DNA of 64,000 nucleotides from CAVSUZ01 sp963791885 (GCA_963791885.1 CAWBUL010000005.1:496001-560000); one strand, 5' to 3'; shown: positions 16,816 to 26,365, counted from the stretch's first letter. Notes: generated from the letters alone by a model not told the origin. Made by a program: numbers and translations.

Positions 16816-17793
16816 TCACGCAGCCGCCATTTCCAACGCGCGCCGGACGGTATTTCGCAGCAGAGGCAGCTTGAACGCATTCTGCGTTGCCGGTTTGGCG
16901 TCTTGGCCAGCCTGCATCGCCGCATAATTGATTGCATCCAGTGAGAGCGGCGCACCCTGCAGTGCCTGTTCCACCTCCGGCAGGTGCCATGGAACGGTTC
17001 CAACACCGCCGGCCGCGACGCTCGCCTGATTGATGCGTCCGCCTTCTATGTCGAGCCCGATCGCCACGGACACCAGCGCGAATTCGAAGCTGGCTCGGTC
17101 ACGCACCTTCAGATAAACCGAGCGGCGCGAGATTGCGGAGATCGGCACCAGCACGGCGGTGATCAGTTCGCCCGGCTGCAGCACCGTCTCGTTCTGCGGC
17201 GTATCACCGGGGAGCAGATAGAATGAACGGATCGGCACCGTACGTGACGCCCCGCTCGCTCCAAGCACGCTGACCTGTGCATCCAATGCGACTAAAGCGA
17301 CGGGCATGTCGGACGGCTGGGTGGCGATGCAATGATCGCTGCCGCCCAGGATGGCCAGCATGCGGTTTTCGCCATGGATGGCCGGACAGCCGGAACCCGG
17401 AGCACGCTTGTTGCAGCTAAAACCGGTGTCGCGAAAATAACCGCAACGCGTGCGTTGAAGCAGATTGCCGCCCATCGTACCCATGTTGCGGACCTGCGGC
17501 GAAGCGGCGGAGAGCAGCGCCTCGCTCACGGAAGGGGCGAGTTCGCGCACCGCCGGGTGCGCCGCCACATCCGACATGCGTGCCGTCGCGCCGAGATGCA
17601 GCGTGTTCCCATTGACCGACACCCCAGACAGGTCGAGCCCGTCGATATCAATCAGACGGAACGGCGCTTCCGCACCAACCTTCATGAGTTGCAGCAGGTC
17701 GGTGCCGCCGGCGATGTATTTGGCACCCGATTGTGCAGCCGCAGCCACGGCATCGGACGGGGCGGTGGCGGCCGTCAGTGTAAAGACCTGCAT
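16816..17793 (-). CDS. paoB: Aldehyde oxidoreductase, FAD-binding subunit (PaoB-like)
   Basis: The 325-residue FAD subunit has YIAGGTDLLQLMK near residue 26 and GNLLQRTRCGYFRD followed by CNKRAPGSGCPA. That cysteine-rich insertion is the hallmark of the PaoB branch, which in E. coli carries an extra [4Fe-4S] cluster and is absent from most xanthine dehydrogenase FAD subunits. It passes electrons between the molybdenum and 2Fe-2S subunits. The gene is 3 bases from the paoA stop and its TGA lies a few bases from the paoC start, a typical tightly coupled operon. Confidence 0.92.
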   Translation of the reverse strand: MQVFTLTAATAPSDAVAAAAQSGAKYIAGGTDLLQLMKVGAEAPFRLIDIDGLDLSGVSVNGNTLHLGATARMSDVAAHPAVRELAPSVSEALLSAASPQVRNMGTMGGNLLQRTRCGYFRDTGFSCNKRAPGSGCPAIHGENRMLAILGGSDHCIATQPSDMPVALVALDAQVSVLGASGASRTVPIRSFYLLPGDTPQNETVLQPGELITAVLVPISAISRRSVYLKVRDRASFEFALVSVAIGLDIEGGRINQASVAAGGVGTVPWHLPEVEQALQGAPLSLDAINYAAMQAGQDAKPATQNAFKLPLLRNTVRRALEMAAA

Positions 17794-17796
17794 CGC

Positions 17797-18402
17797 TCAG
17801 CCCTCCTGCATCCGGTCGGCGGCGTCATGAATGGCCGCCACGATGTTTGGATAAGCGCCGCAGCGGCAGATATTGCCGCTCATCCATTCCCGCACTTCGT
17901 CGGGCGAGCCGACATGGCCTTCGTTGATGAGTGCGACCGCGGACATGATCTGGCCCGGCGTACAGTAGCCGCACTGGAAACCGTCATGCTCCAGGAAGGC
18001 GGCCTGCACCGGATGCAGGTCACCATTCACCGCCAGGCCTTCGATGGTGGTAACGGCCTTCCCCTGAACGCGGGATGCAAGCGTCAGGCAGGAGACGACG
18101 CGGCGCCCGTCGACATGCACCGTGCAGGCACCGCACGAGCCCATGTCGCAGCCCTTCTTCGTGCCGGTCAGGCCAGCGTACTCGCGTAGCGCGTCAAGTA
18201 GTGTCGTGCGTGGCTCGATCTCGACAGTCACCGGATTTCCGTTGATCTGCAACACCAGCTTTTGCAGACCGCCGGATTGCGACGAGGCGTTTTGCCCCCC
18301 CGGAGCGGTAGAGGTTTCATCGGCGCGCGATGAGAGCGGAACGCTTGCAAGACCTGACGCGGCGGCAGCGCTCAGAACCCCGCGACGTGTTACATTCGAC
18401 AT
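17797..18402 (-). CDS. paoA: Aldehyde oxidoreductase, 2Fe-2S subunit with Tat signal (PaoA-like)
   Basis: The 201-residue small subunit starts with a twin-arginine signal (VTRRGVLSAAAASGLASVP). It holds two 2Fe-2S clusters: a plant ferredoxin-type set in KKGCDMGSCGACTVHVDG with a later VSCL cysteine, and the second set CGYCTPGQ with CRCGAYP. It delivers electrons from the molybdenum site and targets the complex to the periplasm. It is the first gene of the minus-strand paoABC operon; 134 bases separate it from the divergent luciferase-like gene. Likely role is detoxification of aldehydes. Confidence 0.92.
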   Translation of the reverse strand: MSNVTRRGVLSAAAASGLASVPLSSRADETSTAPGGQNASSQSGGLQKLVLQINGNPVTVEIEPRTTLLDALREYAGLTGTKKGCDMGSCGACTVHVDGRRVVSCLTLASRVQGKAVTTIEGLAVNGDLHPVQAAFLEHDGFQCGYCTPGQIMSAVALINEGHVGSPDEVREWMSGNICRCGAYPNIVAAIHDAADRMQEG

Positions 18403-18536
18403 CGTTCTGTCCTTGATGCCCAGTCGGATTACTTTAGCCCTTTATCATCTCCCGCGACCGCCCGCCGATGTCACGCTTGCTTGAGGCTTGACGCCCACCG
18501 CGCATGACGGCCTGATCCCCGTCAGGAGGAACGTTG

Positions 18537-19673
18537 ATGATCAAACGGTTTCATATGCTCTATGTCGGGCAGATCGAGCTGGACACGGTGGGACTCGACG
18601 GCACCCCGGCGAACGACCGGCGCTATTCCAATGAACGGCTGAGCGAGGTGTTCGAAACCTCCCGCCGCATCGCGCGGGTCATGGACGAACTCGGCTTCTA
18701 TGCGATGTGGACGGCCGAGCATCACTTCCAGCGCGAAGGCTATGAGTGTCTGCCGAACCTGGTGCAGCTTGGCCTATGGCTCGCCACGCAGACGCAGCGG
18801 CTGAAGTTCGGCTGCGGGTTCAACGTCCTGCCGATGTGGCATCCGATCCGCTTGGTGGAAGACTACGCAATGGCGGACATCGTCGACCGACGGTCGGGTG
18901 ATCATGGGCGTAGGCCGCGGCTACCATACGCGCGAAGTGGAAACGCTCGGCGGCCCGCTGATCGATGCCGAAGCCAACCGCGCTTATTTCGAGGAGCAGC
19001 TGCAGATTCTGCTGAAATGTTTCAACGAGGAGGCGTTCAGTTTCGAGGGACGCTATTTCCGCATCCCCGCCGATGTGGACTATCGCGGATATCGGGTGAA
19101 GGACATCACCGTCGTGCCGCGCCCGAAGCACCTGCCGGTCGAGATCTACATGCCGGTGGCGAGCGGTAAGACCATCGACATGATGGCGCGCCACGGCCTG
19201 AAAGCGATGGTGACTCTGAACGGGGCCAAAATACTGGATGACGTACTGCGCGCCTATCAGGACGCCTGCGCACGGCACGGCCAGACCAAAGCGCTTGGTC
19301 AGGACGTGATCTGGGGCGCCGGCCTCTATCTCGCGAAAAGCCAGGAAGAGGCGATCCGCCGCGTCGAACCCGCGCATGATGAGCGCTTCAAATGGTTCGC
19401 CCCGTTCGGCTTCGTGCGCTACGCCGACGCGCAGGGTCGGACCTGGGGCACGCCGGGTGCGCCTGCCCGCATCCCCACCATCCGCGACGGAGTGCAACAG
19501 AGGGCATGGTTCTGCGGTACACCCGGCGAAGTGATCGACGGCATAAAGTCAATCGAAGCGAAATACCCGGCCTGGAAGACTTTATGGTGCACTGGGCCGA
19601 GGGGCTTCCCCCAGCCGAGTTCGAGGATCAGCTTCGTTGGTTTGCCGCTGAGGTGATGCCGGCGTTCGGCTGA
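18537..19673 (+). CDS. Luciferase-like (LLM class) flavin oxidoreductase, two frameshifts
   Basis: The gene encodes a TIM-barrel FMN-dependent monooxygenase of about 378 residues if frame is restored. Reading starts at ATG 18537 (AGGAGGAACGTTG before it) with MIKRFHMLYVGQIEL and AMWTAEHHF. At about 18888 one extra C shifts the frame: expected DIVDDGRVIMGVGRGYHT is read as DIVDRRSGD. At about 19569 a missing G shifts it back: KYP then GLEDFMVHWAEG. Everything outside these two points is well conserved, and the shifts compensate. Either the gene is recently inactivated or the sequence has two errors. The 3' end overlaps the convergent phosphatase gene. Confidence 0.8.
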
Positions 19674-20242
19674 GAACGTGCGTACTCTACCTCCCGAGCC
19701 CGGCCATCCCGAGTCATCACATCGGTCAAGTGGGGGCGGACCGAGAGCTGATACTGGTAGGCGGCAGTCGCCGCCTGCACCAGCACGCCGTCTCGCCCCA
19801 ATGCAGCATCGGCAAACTCCGTCATGCGCAGGTTGGGCCACGCCTTCTCCCGGATGCCGAGCAGCATCTCCGTGAGTTCGGCCGCGCCATACTCAGGACA
19901 GGCCTGGGCGAGGATCATCAGCAGCGAGGCCGTCGAGCGCGACACGCCGGCATGGCAATGCACCAGCAGATGCGCCTTCCCCGGGTCGTCAGCCATCAGG
20001 GCGCGGCCAAGGGCAAGGATCTGGTCCACATGCTCTGGCTGCGGCGGATTGGAACCCGGGCGGTCCTCTATGACGTCGAAGAACCGCAATTCCAGCCTGT
20101 CATGCTCGCCGAAGCCGCCGAACGCGTCCGGCACCGGATATTGCGGATCGAGAATCGACAGCACATGGGTTACGCCGGATTCACAATGCTCGGGTAATTC
20201 CTGAATACCGCAGACGGTCATTCGGAAGGGAAGTGTGCTCAT
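19628..20242 (-). CDS. Protein tyrosine/dual-specificity phosphatase-like protein
   Basis: The 204-residue protein has the cysteine phosphatase signature HCHAGVSRSTAS (HCxxGxxR, about residue 95), which sets the nucleophilic cysteine and phosphate-binding arginine, with an aspartate-rich segment before it (FFDVIEDRPG). It is probably a cytoplasmic phosphatase; the substrate is unknown. The start is ATG 20242 (MSTLPFRMTVCG), since the longer frame to 20350 has an unrelated leader. Its last 46 bases overlap the luciferase-like gene. Confidence 0.8.
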   Translation of the reverse strand: MSTLPFRMTVCGIQELPEHCESGVTHVLSILDPQYPVPDAFGGFGEHDRLELRFFDVIEDRPGSNPPQPEHVDQILALGRALMADDPGKAHLLVHCHAGVSRSTASLLMILAQACPEYGAAELTEMLLGIREKAWPNLRMTEFADAALGRDGVLVQAATAAYQYQLSVRPHLTDVMTRDGRAREVEYARSQPNAGITSAANQRS

Positions 20243-20368
20243 GCTGATCTCTCGGTATGCCAGGATGGTTGCTCGGCCTGTACAATAGGGACTTTCCCGG
20301 CCCAATACGCTATCTGCACCCCCGCTTTCACGCAGGGTTCTGATTTGCAATGGCTAAGCCAAGGGCGC

Positions 20369-20438
20369 GTTACAGGTTCCGCGGCTTGGCGCTTGGCGAT
20401 TCTGGGCCGCCGCATGGAGCAGTTAGCCGTCCTGTAAC
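20369..20438. promoter_or_regulatory. Inverted repeat in the phosphatase/htrA intergenic region
   Basis: GTTACAGG at 20369-20376 is repeated inverted as CCTGTAAC at 20431-20438, separated by 54 bases, in the divergent region between the phosphatase and htrA. It could be an operator pair for one or both genes. An 8-base match at this distance can also be chance. Confidence 0.3.
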
Positions 20439-20462
20439 TTGTTGCTTGTCCGAAGACACGCC

Positions 20463-21601
20463 ATGAGAGGCGCGAGAGGGTCACCCTGGATGTTCCTGGA
20501 TTGTTTGGATCGCGCCGGATTCAGAGCCGCGGCGCTCGGCTGTGTGCTGCTGATTTCTGCATGCACGACTGCGGCGAACGGTCCGGTTGCCGGTTTAAAT
20601 CCACACCCTGCGCCAGAAACCTTTGCGCCGTTGGTCAAACGTGTACTGCCGAGCGTGGTGAGCATCGCAGTGACTGAAACCGTCAGCGGCGGAGATGTGA
20701 TCGCACAACTTCCCCCCGAGCTGCGGGATACGCCTTTAGGGCGGGAGTTCCGGCGCCGCTTCGGCTCGCAGCGCGAGCAGGTGATGGGTGCTGGGTCAGG
20801 CTTCATCGTGGACCCCACCGGTATCATCGTGACCAATAATCACGTCGTCGGGCACGCAACCCGCATCATGGTCTTGCTGACGGACGGAACGGAGCTTCCG
20901 GCGCATGTCATCGGCACGGACGATCTAACAGATGTGGCGGTGATCAAGGTCGATGCACCGCATCCGTTGCCGGCCATTACCTGGGGCGACTCGAGCAAGG
21001 TTGAAGTCGGTGATTGGACTCTGACCGCCGGCAATCCCTTTGGACTCGGCGGGTCGGTGACGGCCGGCATTGTCTCGGCTGAAGGGCGTGACCTGGGCGA
21101 AGGGCCCTTCGATCGCTTTCTCCAGCTCGATGCCGCGGTGAACCCGGGTAACTCGGGCGGACCAGCCTTCAATCTGGATGGACAGGTGGTCGGCATGACC
21201 ACGGCGATCGTATCGCCCTCCGGGGGTTCGGTCGGGATTGCCTTCGCAATCCCCAGCAATCTCGTGAACCGGGTGGTTGCACAGCTTCGCGCCACGGGCC
21301 AGATCGCGCGCGGATGGCTGGGTGTGGCGGTGGAAAGCGTGGGCGCCGGACCGCAGGGTCATGGCGGCTTGGTGTCGATCGCAGGACTTACGCCGGGGGG
21401 CCCGCCTCCCGCGCGGGTCTCCGGCCGGGCGACGAGGTGGTTGCGGTCGATGGGCGCAACATTCAAACCACGTCCGGGCTGGTACGCGCCGTCGCGGAGA
21501 AATCACCGGGCAGCACGGTGCAGGTCACCGTGCGCCGCGCCGGACGGCCAATGACCGTGCCGGTCACGGTCGGGCGCCGGCCAGCAGAAGAGTCGGAGTA
21601 A
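20463..21601 (+). CDS. HtrA/Deg-type serine protease, lipoprotein signal, frameshifted in PDZ domain
   Basis: Periplasmic trypsin-like protease with a lipobox (LLISAC), a catalytic histidine in VTNNHVVGHA, aspartate in LTDVAVIKV and serine in NPGNSGGPA. About 379 residues when the frame is restored. At the G run 21395-21400 the frame breaks: upstream reads GLVSIAGLTPGG, and the true continuation ASRAGLRPGDEVVAVDGRNI is one frame over and ends at 21601. Adding one G restores a normal PDZ domain. Unrepaired, the protein ends out of frame at 21554. Start could also be ATG 20490. The two-component genes follow closely, so this may be an envelope stress unit. Confidence 0.82.
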
Positions 21602-21618
21602 GCAGGGAGCGAGGAGCC

Positions 21619-22302
21619 ATGCGTATTCTTGTGGTTGAGGACGATAAGGACGTAGCAGGCTTTGTTGTACGTGGCCTGCGAGAGGCAGGCCACGTGGTCG
21701 AGCATGCTGATAACGGGCGCGACGGCCTGTTCATGGCCGCGAGCGAAAGCTTCGACGCGGTTATTCTTGATCGCATGTTGCCGGGCGGTATCGACGGACT
21801 ACGATTACTGGAAACCCTGCGCGCCCAGAACAACCGTGTGCCGGTGATGATCCTCTCCGCGCTGGCCGAAGTTGATGACCGTGTAAGAGGCCTCAAATCT
21901 GGCGGCGACGACTATCTGACCAAACCGTTTGCATTCGCCGAACTCCTCGCCCGCGTGGAAGCGCTGTCCCGTCGCGGCAAAGGCGAAGGCCCCGTCACCA
22001 AGCTCCAGGTCGCCGACCTCGAAATGGACCTGCTCTCCCGTCAGGTGCGCCGCGCCGGGCAAAAGATCGACTTGCAGCCGCGTGAGTTCCGCTTGCTCGA
22101 GTATCTGATGCGGCATGCCGGTCAGGTGGTGACGCGCACGATGTTGCTGGAAGGCGTGTGGGATTATCATTTCGATCCGCAGACCAATGTCATCGACGTG
22201 CACGTCTCGCGCCTGCGGCAGAAGGTCGACAAGCCCTTCCCGAGCCCGCTGATTCACACGGTGCGCAACTCCGGCTACATGCTCCGCGCTGAGGAGGAGT
22301 GA
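21619..22302 (+). CDS. OmpR-family response regulator
   Basis: A 227-residue regulator with a receiver domain: acidic DD in VEDDKDV, phospho-acceptor aspartate in VILDRMLPG (near residue 51) and lysine in YLTKPF. The C-terminal winged helix follows the PhoB/OmpR pattern (LQPREFRLLEYLMRHAGQVVTR, and DVHVSRLRQKVD, HTVRNSGYML). GAGGAGCC precedes ATG 21619. The gene ends by overlapping the GTG start of its kinase, so the pair forms an operon, following htrA by 17 bases. Confidence 0.93.
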   Translation: MRILVVEDDKDVAGFVVRGLREAGHVVEHADNGRDGLFMAASESFDAVILDRMLPGGIDGLRLLETLRAQNNRVPVMILSALAEVDDRVRGLKSGGDDYLTKPFAFAELLARVEALSRRGKGEGPVTKLQVADLEMDLLSRQVRRAGQKIDLQPREFRLLEYLMRHAGQVVTRTMLLEGVWDYHFDPQTNVIDVHVSRLRQKVDKPFPSPLIHTVRNSGYMLRAEEE

Positions 22303-23786
22303 ACACGGACACCAACTGGCCTAACGCTATCCAGAAGACCACCGCGCCGCGTCCGGAGCCAGAGCAAGCGCGGCAATATCTCTTGCGTTCCGCCGGCATA
22401 CGCTTCGCGGTGATCTATGCCGGACTGCTGACCATCAGCACGTCCGTGTTCGCGATGTTCCTGTGGTGGGCCACTGCCGGTTTGCTCAACCGGCAGGTGG
22501 AAGCCGCCATCACCGCGGATGCCCGCGGCCTGACAGAACGCTGGGAAGAAGGCGGCATCCCGGCGTTGGTACTGAGCATCAACGACCGTCTCGCGCAGAA
22601 CCTCGACGACACTGCGATCTACTTGCTGATCGATACGCACGGCCACCCGGTGGCCGGCAATCTCTCGCAATGGCCCACGCCAGTGCAGCGCACCGACGGG
22701 TGGTATGAGCTGCCGGTACAGCGCGCTGGCGTGCAATCCCTGGCGCGAGTCGCCCGCTACAACTTACCGGGTAACTACGCGCTGCTGGTCGGACGGGACG
22801 TGCGCACACGCGCCCAACTCCGGCGGCTGCTGACTGACGCGCTGCTGTGGGCCATGCTGGTCGTGGTGATCATGGCCAGTGCCGGTGCGCTGCTGGTGCG
22901 AAGTCTCTTCCGACGAACCTTGGCCAACGTATCCGATACGGCGGCCGCAATTGCTGTGGGCGACTTCACCCAGCGCGTCCGCATCTCAGGACGGGGTGAT
23001 GAGTTCGACCAGCTTGCCGAGACGATCAACGAAATGCTGGACCGCATTGCCCGGCTGATGGAGGGCGTGCGCCAAGTCTCCAACGCGATCGCACACGATC
23101 TTCGCACCCCGATCACGCGGGCGCGGGCGCGGTTGGAAGAAGCCGCGAATCATGCACAAAGCCCTGACGAGCTCCGCGCCGCGATCGAGCGTGCGACCGA
23201 CGACCTGGATGGGATTGTCGCCGTCTTCCAGGCGTTGCTGCGGATCGCCGAGATCGAGGCTGGATCACGCCGATCGTCGTTCGCGCGGTTCGATCTGCGC
23301 CTGGTGCTGGATGGGCTGCACGAACTCTACGAAGCAGTGTGCGAGGAGAAAGAGGTGCAACTGCGCCTGGATGCACCCCCATCACTGATGGTGTTCGGCG
23401 ATCGGGAACTGGTGCAGCAGGCCGTTGCCAATCTGCTCGACAACGCCATCAAGTTCTCCCCGCCCGCAGGTAATGTGAAGATCACGGCGGCGGCCGGTTC
23501 GGCGGGAACCACGATCAGCGTGGCGGATCAGGGGCCTGGCATTCCGGAGGATGACCGACAGCGCGCGGTCGAGCGCTTCTTCCGCGGCGAAACGGCCCGC
23601 AGCACACCGGGATCGGGGCTTGGGCTGGCACTGGTGCAGGCGGTGGCGCAATTGCACGGCGGATCGCTGACGCTGGAGGACGCAAATCCCGGCTTGCGCG
23701 CCCGGCTGTTCCTGTCCGGTCGGGACGAACTCGACGCCGGACTGAAAATCATACGGCGTGGTTGCAGACGCCACCGCGGCAGCTAA
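22299..23786 (+). CDS. Membrane sensor histidine kinase
   Basis: The 495-residue kinase has two transmembrane helices (about residues 33-55 and 180-205) flanking a periplasmic sensor, a HAMP segment, the H-box NAIAHDLRTPITRAR (histidine about 270), and N, G1 and G2 boxes (NLLDNAIKFS, DQGPGIP, GSGLGLALV). It autophosphorylates and passes phosphate to the adjacent response regulator. GTG 22299 overlaps the regulator stop by four bases. The signal is unknown; association with HtrA suggests envelope stress. The C-terminus ends close to the next operon. Confidence 0.92.
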   Translation: MNTDTNWPNAIQKTTAPRPEPEQARQYLLRSAGIRFAVIYAGLLTISTSVFAMFLWWATAGLLNRQVEAAITADARGLTERWEEGGIPALVLSINDRLAQNLDDTAIYLLIDTHGHPVAGNLSQWPTPVQRTDGWYELPVQRAGVQSLARVARYNLPGNYALLVGRDVRTRAQLRRLLTDALLWAMLVVVIMASAGALLVRSLFRRTLANVSDTAAAIAVGDFTQRVRISGRGDEFDQLAETINEMLDRIARLMEGVRQVSNAIAHDLRTPITRARARLEEAANHAQSPDELRAAIERATDDLDGIVAVFQALLRIAEIEAGSRRSSFARFDLRLVLDGLHELYEAVCEEKEVQLRLDAPPSLMVFGDRELVQQAVANLLDNAIKFSPPAGNVKITAAAGSAGTTISVADQGPGIPEDDRQRAVERFFRGETARSTPGSGLGLALVQAVAQLHGGSLTLEDANPGLRARLFLSGRDELDAGLKIIRRGCRRHRGS

Positions 23787-23818
23787 GCTCCGATTGTCGA
23801 AACGGGAGGAAACCAAAC

Positions 23819-24850
23819 ATGGCAAGAAGCAGCAGGCGCGGATTCATCCAGACGGGCGCAGCCTCGCTCGCCGCTGTGACATTGGCTGCGCAGTTCGGCA
23901 TCGATCCTGCACGCGCGCAGGCCGCCGGAGAGGCGGCCGGGCGATCGAGTAAGCCCTTGAAGGCTGCATTCAGCAATGCCGGGCTGCAGGCCACATGGTG
24001 TGCGCAGGGCAAGCGCGCTGCCGAATATTGGGGCAAGCTGTTCAACGTGGACGTGACCTGGTTCGACGGGGAGCTGGCGGCCACCAAGCAGCGTGCGGCG
24101 ATCGACGACATGGCGTCCCGCAAGTGGGATTTCGTGGCCATCCAGGCCTTCGGCATCGGCACGCTGACGGCACCGGTGAACAAGATGATCGACGCTGGCG
24201 TGCCGGTGATCGACATGGACACGCTGATCGCGCCGCTGGATCAGATCAACATTCATAGCTTCATCGCGCCAGACAATGACTTCATGGGCGCGTCCGTTAC
24301 CCAGGCGCTGGTTGATGCGATCGGCGGTAAGGGCAACATCATCATGACCCAAGGCGCGTTGGGTCACACGGGAGCCCAGGGACGTGCCCGTGGCTTCAAT
24401 TCAATCGTGAAGAAATACCCCGACATCAAAGTGCTGGACACCCAGCCGGCGGACTGGGACGTGACCAAGGTCGCGCGCATCTGGGAAACGCTGCTGACCA
24501 AATACCCGAAGATCGACGCCGCCTACTTCCACAACGATGACATGGCGCTCGCGGCCTACAACGTGATGAAGGCTCACAACCGCACGGAGATAAAGATCGG
24601 CGGGTGCGACGCCATGCCCCCGGCGCTTGAAGCCGTAACGGATGGGCGCATGACCGCCACGGTGCGCAATCCGTCCTGCCGCATCCATGGCGGCGCGATC
24701 ATCGCGGGTGTTGCGGCGGTGGTATCAGGCGAAAAAACAGGCACAGGGGCCAGCGGAACGATCCCTAAGAACATCGTGGCGGATGGTCCGGTGGTTACCA
24801 AGGCCAATGCGCCTGGCATGATGTGGATGGAGGAACAGTTCCTTATCTAG
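23819..24850 (+). CDS. Sugar ABC transporter substrate-binding protein with Tat-type signal
   Basis: Periplasmic binding protein of the RbsB-like class, 343 residues. It begins with RRGFIQTGAASLAAVTLAAQ, a twin-arginine signal, unusual for this class, which mostly uses Sec. The mature part has IAPDNDFMGASVTQALVDAI, IIMTQGALGHTGAQGRARGF and ADWDVTKVARIWETLL, typical of pentose/hexose-binding proteins. The ATPase and permease genes follow. GGGAGGAAACCAAAC precedes ATG 23819. Substrate is not readable, but a sugar or sugar alcohol is likely. The TAG stop joins a half-copy of the palindromic repeat. Confidence 0.88.
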   Translation: MARSSRRGFIQTGAASLAAVTLAAQFGIDPARAQAAGEAAGRSSKPLKAAFSNAGLQATWCAQGKRAAEYWGKLFNVDVTWFDGELAATKQRAAIDDMASRKWDFVAIQAFGIGTLTAPVNKMIDAGVPVIDMDTLIAPLDQINIHSFIAPDNDFMGASVTQALVDAIGGKGNIIMTQGALGHTGAQGRARGFNSIVKKYPDIKVLDTQPADWDVTKVARIWETLLTKYPKIDAAYFHNDDMALAAYNVMKAHNRTEIKIGGCDAMPPALEAVTDGRMTATVRNPSCRIHGGAIIAGVAAVVSGEKTGTGASGTIPKNIVADGPVVTKANAPGMMWMEEQFLI

Positions 24851-24870
24851 AGCGAGATCGCGCGCGACGG
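24849..24870 (+). repeat. Half copy of the 50-bp palindromic repeat
   Basis: AGAGCGAGATCGCGCG starts in the TAG stop of the binding-protein gene, as in copy A after sseA. The right arm is missing; the ATPase start codon lies close by. Confidence 0.5.
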
Positions 24871-24876
24871 AAGCAA

Positions 24877-26358
24877 ATGCCTGTTCTGAGTTTTGCGGGA
24901 GTCAGTAAGTCCTTCGGTGGTGTGGCCGCACTTCAGCACGTGGATTTCGCTCTCGAACCGGGCGAGATCCACGGCCTGGTCGGAGAGAACGGTGCGGGCA
25001 AATCCACACTGATGAAGATCATCGCCGGCGTGCATCACGATTACGACGGAACCATGGAGCTGGACGGCACGCCCGTCCGGTTCCGCTCGGCACGCGAGGC
25101 GCTGGCCGCCGGAATCGGCATGGTCCACCAGGAACTGTCGGTGGTGCCCGAACTTAGCGTGGCGGAGAATGTCTATCTCGGCGTGCAGCCGGCACGCTTC
25201 GGCGTGATCGACTGGGCGAGGATGCGGCAGGGCGCGCGGGAGCACCTGTCTGCGCTCGGAATCGATCTCGATGCGCGCGCGCGCATGGGCAATCTCCCAG
25301 TCGGGTTGCAGCAGCTCGGCGAGATCGCACGCGTACTGTTCTCCGGCGCGCGCATCCTCATCCTGGACGAACCCACCTCCGCGCTCTCACCGCCCGAAAC
25401 CGAGCGCCTTTTCACCGCTCTCCGCCGGCTGCGCGCGCAAGGCCGGAGCATGGTCTTCATCTCGCACTTTCTCGATGATGTGCTGGCGATCTGCGACCGA
25501 GTGACGGTGTTGCGCAACGGCCGCGCCGTCGCCTGCGAACCCTGCACCCGCATCGAAAAGACGTGGATCATCGCGCGCATGATCGGCAGCCACGGCGAAC
25601 TGGAGGAGAGCTACCAGGGCGAGCGAACCCTCGCACCCGCACCATCCGCGCCGCCCGTGATGCGCGTCACGGGTCTGACACGCGCAAGCCAGTTTCGCAA
25701 TGTCTCCCTCGATGTGCGCCCGGGCGAGGTGCTGGGGATCTACGGTTTTATGGGATCGGGTCAGCTTGAACTGGCGCGTAGCCTTGGCGGACGCCCGCCG
25801 GCGCAGTCCGGCAGGATCGAGGTAAACGGGCATCGACGACGTATCCGCAGCACGGCCGCCGCGCGCCGTGCCGGCATCGCGCTCGTGCCCGAAAGCCGCC
25901 GGCTGATGCTGTTTGCCCACGAACCAATCTTCAAGAATATCACCATCAGCATCCTCGACCGTATAAACCGCCTCCTGCTCCGCCCGGCGCGGGAACGCGC
26001 CATCGCACAGACGCACATCACTCAGCTCCGCATCCGCACCCCAAACGCGGACCGCGCGGTCGGCACTCTCTCCGGCGGCAACCAGCAGAAGGTCGGGCTG
26101 GCACGCTGGCTCACCTATCCGCCGCGCATCCTGGTGCTAAACGAGCCGACGCGGGGCATGGATGTGGGCGCGAAGGAGGACGTGCTGAGAATCGTGCACG
26201 GTCTGCGCGACCAGGGCATGGCAGTTGTTGTCGCCTCCGCCGAACCGGAGACAGTGCTGGTGCTCGCCGACCGTATCCTGGTCATGAAAAAAGGCGAGGT
26301 CGTGCGGCACTTTGCTAACGAAACAATCAGCAAGGAGCGGCTTCTGGCCGCCGCATAA
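24877..26358 (+). CDS. Sugar ABC transporter ATPase with two nucleotide-binding domains
   Basis: RbsA/MglA-like protein of 493 residues with two ABC domains. The first has a full Walker A (GENGAGKST, about residue 37), a signature-like VGLQQLGEIARV and Walker B ILDEPTSALS. The second has a degenerate Walker A (GIYGFMGSGQLEL, no lysine), a good signature LSGGNQQKVGLARWL, and a Walker B of LVLNEPTRGMDVG, where the expected aspartate is asparagine. Asymmetric sites are known in this family, but the D-to-N change is worth noting. The start is ATG 24877 and it is 7 bases before the permease start. Confidence 0.92.
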   Translation: MPVLSFAGVSKSFGGVAALQHVDFALEPGEIHGLVGENGAGKSTLMKIIAGVHHDYDGTMELDGTPVRFRSAREALAAGIGMVHQELSVVPELSVAENVYLGVQPARFGVIDWARMRQGAREHLSALGIDLDARARMGNLPVGLQQLGEIARVLFSGARILILDEPTSALSPPETERLFTALRRLRAQGRSMVFISHFLDDVLAICDRVTVLRNGRAVACEPCTRIEKTWIIARMIGSHGELEESYQGERTLAPAPSAPPVMRVTGLTRASQFRNVSLDVRPGEVLGIYGFMGSGQLELARSLGGRPPAQSGRIEVNGHRRRIRSTAAARRAGIALVPESRRLMLFAHEPIFKNITISILDRINRLLLRPARERAIAQTHITQLRIRTPNADRAVGTLSGGNQQKVGLARWLTYPPRILVLNEPTRGMDVGAKEDVLRIVHGLRDQGMAVVVASAEPETVLVLADRILVMKKGEVVRHFANETISKERLLAAA

Positions 26359-26365
26359 AAACCCT

